5,522 nt of DNA, taken from the NCBI GenBank assembly GCA_937871735.1, contig CALMOI010000458.1, forward strand, positions 1 through 5,522, written 5' to 3'. Position 1 is the first letter of the stretch; each line of letters starts with the position of its first letter. The translations under genes and the position numbers were made by a program. Shown here in pieces: positions 4,125 to 5,522 of this stretch. This stretch comes from an uncultured Comamonadaceae bacterium. GTDB lineage: Bacteria > Pseudomonadota > Gammaproteobacteria > Burkholderiales > Burkholderiaceae_C. The notes beneath the pieces were generated by a model. The model searched no databases. It saw only the letters and a list, made by a program, of their open reading frames with translations, and had not been told where the DNA came from.

Positions 4125-5522
4125 ATGGCTCGCAAGACCCCCATTGAGCGTTACCGCAACATTGGCATTTCCGCGCACATCGACGCTGGCAAGACCACGA
4201 CCACCGAACGTATCCTGTTCTACACCGGTGTGAACCACAAAATTGGTGAAGTGCATGATGGCGCTGCCACCATGGACTGGATGGAACAAGAACAAGAACG
4301 CGGCATCACCATCACTTCCGCAGCAACGACTTGCTTCTGGAAGGGCATGGATCGCTCGTTCGAAGAACACCGTATCAACATCATCGACACCCCCGGACAC
4401 GTGGACTTCACCATTGAAGTGGAACGTTCCATGCGCGTGCTCGACGGCGCTTGCATGGTTTACTGCGCTGTGGGCGGCGTGCAGCCCCAGTCTGAAACTG
4501 TGTGGCGTCAGGCTAACAAGTACAAAGTGCCCCGTCTGGCCTTTGTGAACAAGATGGACCGCACTGGTGCCAACTTCTTCAAAGTCGTTGAGCAAATGAA
4601 GTTGCGCCTGAAGGCCAACCCCGTGCCGATCGTGATCCCGATTGGCGCTGAAGAAAACTTCACTGGCGTGGTCGATCTGCGCAAGATGAAGGCCATCATT
4701 TGGGACGAAGCTTCCCAAGGCATGAAGTTCAACTTCGAAGAAATTCCCGCTGACTTGGTCGAATTGGCTCAAGAATGGCGCGAAAAGATGGTCGAAGCTG
4801 CTGCTGAAGCCACCGAAGAGCTGATGAACAAGTACCTGGAAGAGGGCGACCTGACCGAAGAAGAAATCACCTTCGGCCTGCGCACCCGCGCCATTGCTTG
4901 CGAAATCCAGCCCATGCTGTGCGGCACCGCGTTCAAGAACAAGGGCGTGCAACGCATGTTGGACGCTGTGATCGAACTGATGCCTTCGCCACTGGACGTG
5001 CCTCCGGTGCCCGGCTTCGACGAAGACGAAAAAGAAACCACCCGCAAGGCTGACGACAACGAAAAGTTTTCGGCTTTGGCCTTCAAGCTGATGACCGATC
5101 CGTTCGTGGGTCAGCTGACTTTCGTGCGCGTGTACTCTGGCGTGTTGTCCAAGGGCGACACCGTGTACAACCCGGTGCGCGGCAAGAAGGAACGTATCGG
5201 CCGTATCGTGCAAATGCACGCCAACAACCGCCAAGAAGTGGACGAAATCCGCGCTGGTGACATCGCTGCTTGCGTGGGCTTGAAAGACGTGACCACGGGT
5301 GAAACCCTGTGCGACCCGTCCGCCATCATCACGCTGGAACGCATGGTGTTCCCTGAGCCCGTGATTCGTCAGGCTGTGGAACCCAAGACCAAGGCTGACC
5401 AAGAAAAGATGGGCATCGCCCTGTCGCGTCTGGCTGCTGAAGATCCTTCCTTCCGCGTCAACACCGACGAAGAGTCCGGCCAAACCATCATCGGTGGTAT
5501 GGGCGAACTGCACTTGGAAATC
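4125..5522 (+). CDS. fusA: elongation factor G (3' end outside window)
   Basis: This gene encodes the translational GTPase that moves tRNAs and mRNA through the ribosome and, with ribosome recycling factor, splits post-termination ribosomes. The 466 codons present are open to the right edge; EF-G is usually near 700 residues, so roughly two thirds are here. GTPase motifs are intact: G1 AHIDAGKT (17-24), G2/switch I RGITI (59-63), G3 DTPGH (88-92, catalytic His92), G4 NKMD (142-145) and G5 within CGTAFKNKG (266-274). The G' insert lies between G4 and G5. Domain II follows at about 295-400 (FKLMTDPFVGQLTFVRVYSG), then the start of domain III (EPKTKADQEKMGIAL, EDPSFRV, IIGGMGELHLEI). Domains IV and V are missing only because the window ends. 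The start matches the conserved MARKTPIERYRNIGI N-terminus and has a good AAGGA site. It is the third gene of the str operon; tuf would be expected downstream. Confidence 0.98.
   Translation, partial: MARKTPIERYRNIGISAHIDAGKTTTTERILFYTGVNHKIGEVHDGAATMDWMEQEQERGITITSAATTCFWKGMDRSFEEHRINIIDTPGHVDFTIEVERSMRVLDGACMVYCAVGGVQPQSETVWRQANKYKVPRLAFVNKMDRTGANFFKVVEQMKLRLKANPVPIVIPIGAEENFTGVVDLRKMKAIIWDEASQGMKFNFEEIPADLVELAQEWREKMVEAAAEATEELMNKYLEEGDLTEEEITFGLRTRAIACEIQPMLCGTAFKNKGVQRMLDAVIELMPSPLDVPPVPGFDEDEKETTRKADDNEKFSALAFKLMTDPFVGQLTFVRVYSGVLSKGDTVYNPVRGKKERIGRIVQMHANNRQEVDEIRAGDIAACVGLKDVTTGETLCDPSAIITLERMVFPEPVIRQAVEPKTKADQEKMGIALSRLAAEDPSFRVNTDEESGQTIIGGMGELHLEI

Noticed and set aside
4101..5513. 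470-codon open frame on the minus strand across fusA
   Set aside because: It is in codon register with fusA, so it stays open only because fusA avoids TTA, CTA and TCA codons, as expected in a GC-rich highly expressed gene. Its translation is rich in His and Phe without any domain, and fusA on the other strand is certain.

Overview
The window is an ordinary-looking piece of a betaproteobacterial chromosome, most likely Burkholderiales and probably Comamonadaceae (Rhodoferax/Limnohabitans-like). This rests on protein similarity from memory (elongation factor G, S12, S7 and the VanZ C-terminus) and on the GC-rich coding bias; no search was run. All genes are on the + strand.

Layout: (1) Positions 1-1431 hold a tight three-gene run: the C-terminal end of a VanZ-family membrane protein (cut by the window start), a small (2Fe-2S) thioredoxin-like ferredoxin, and an alpha/beta hydrolase. 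The run closes with a convincing rho-independent terminator at 1445-1498. (2) Positions 1508-2677 encode a secreted, membrane-anchored D-alanyl-D-alanine carboxypeptidase (PBP5/6 family) that trims peptidoglycan stem peptides. (3) From about 2714 a sigma70-type promoter and a roughly 170-base leader open the str operon: rpsL (S12), rpsG (S7) and fusA (elongation factor G). fusA runs off the right edge after 466 codons, about two thirds of a usual EF-G. S12 and S7 are 30S subunit proteins and EF-G drives translocation, so region 3 is core translation machinery. S12 has the wild-type lysines at 43 and 88.

The proteins themselves are not surprising. The unexplained signal lies in the non-coding RNA of the str operon. 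The leader contains two mutually exclusive pairings and a hairpin that presents the rpsL Shine-Dalgarno sequence in its loop. The rpsL-rpsG gap is 174 bases with several hairpins, and is the place where S7 feedback acts in E. coli. The rpsG-fusA gap is 182 bases and carries two strong stem-loops without terminator T-tracts, plus an 11-base direct repeat. A second oddity is that dacA starts only about 10 bases after a terminator, with no visible promoter in between.

No tRNA, rRNA, mobile element, CRISPR array or origin was seen. No gene-free stretch exceeds 300 bases. The long minus-strand open frames are shadows of the real genes. I see no new defence, mobile or biosynthetic system here.
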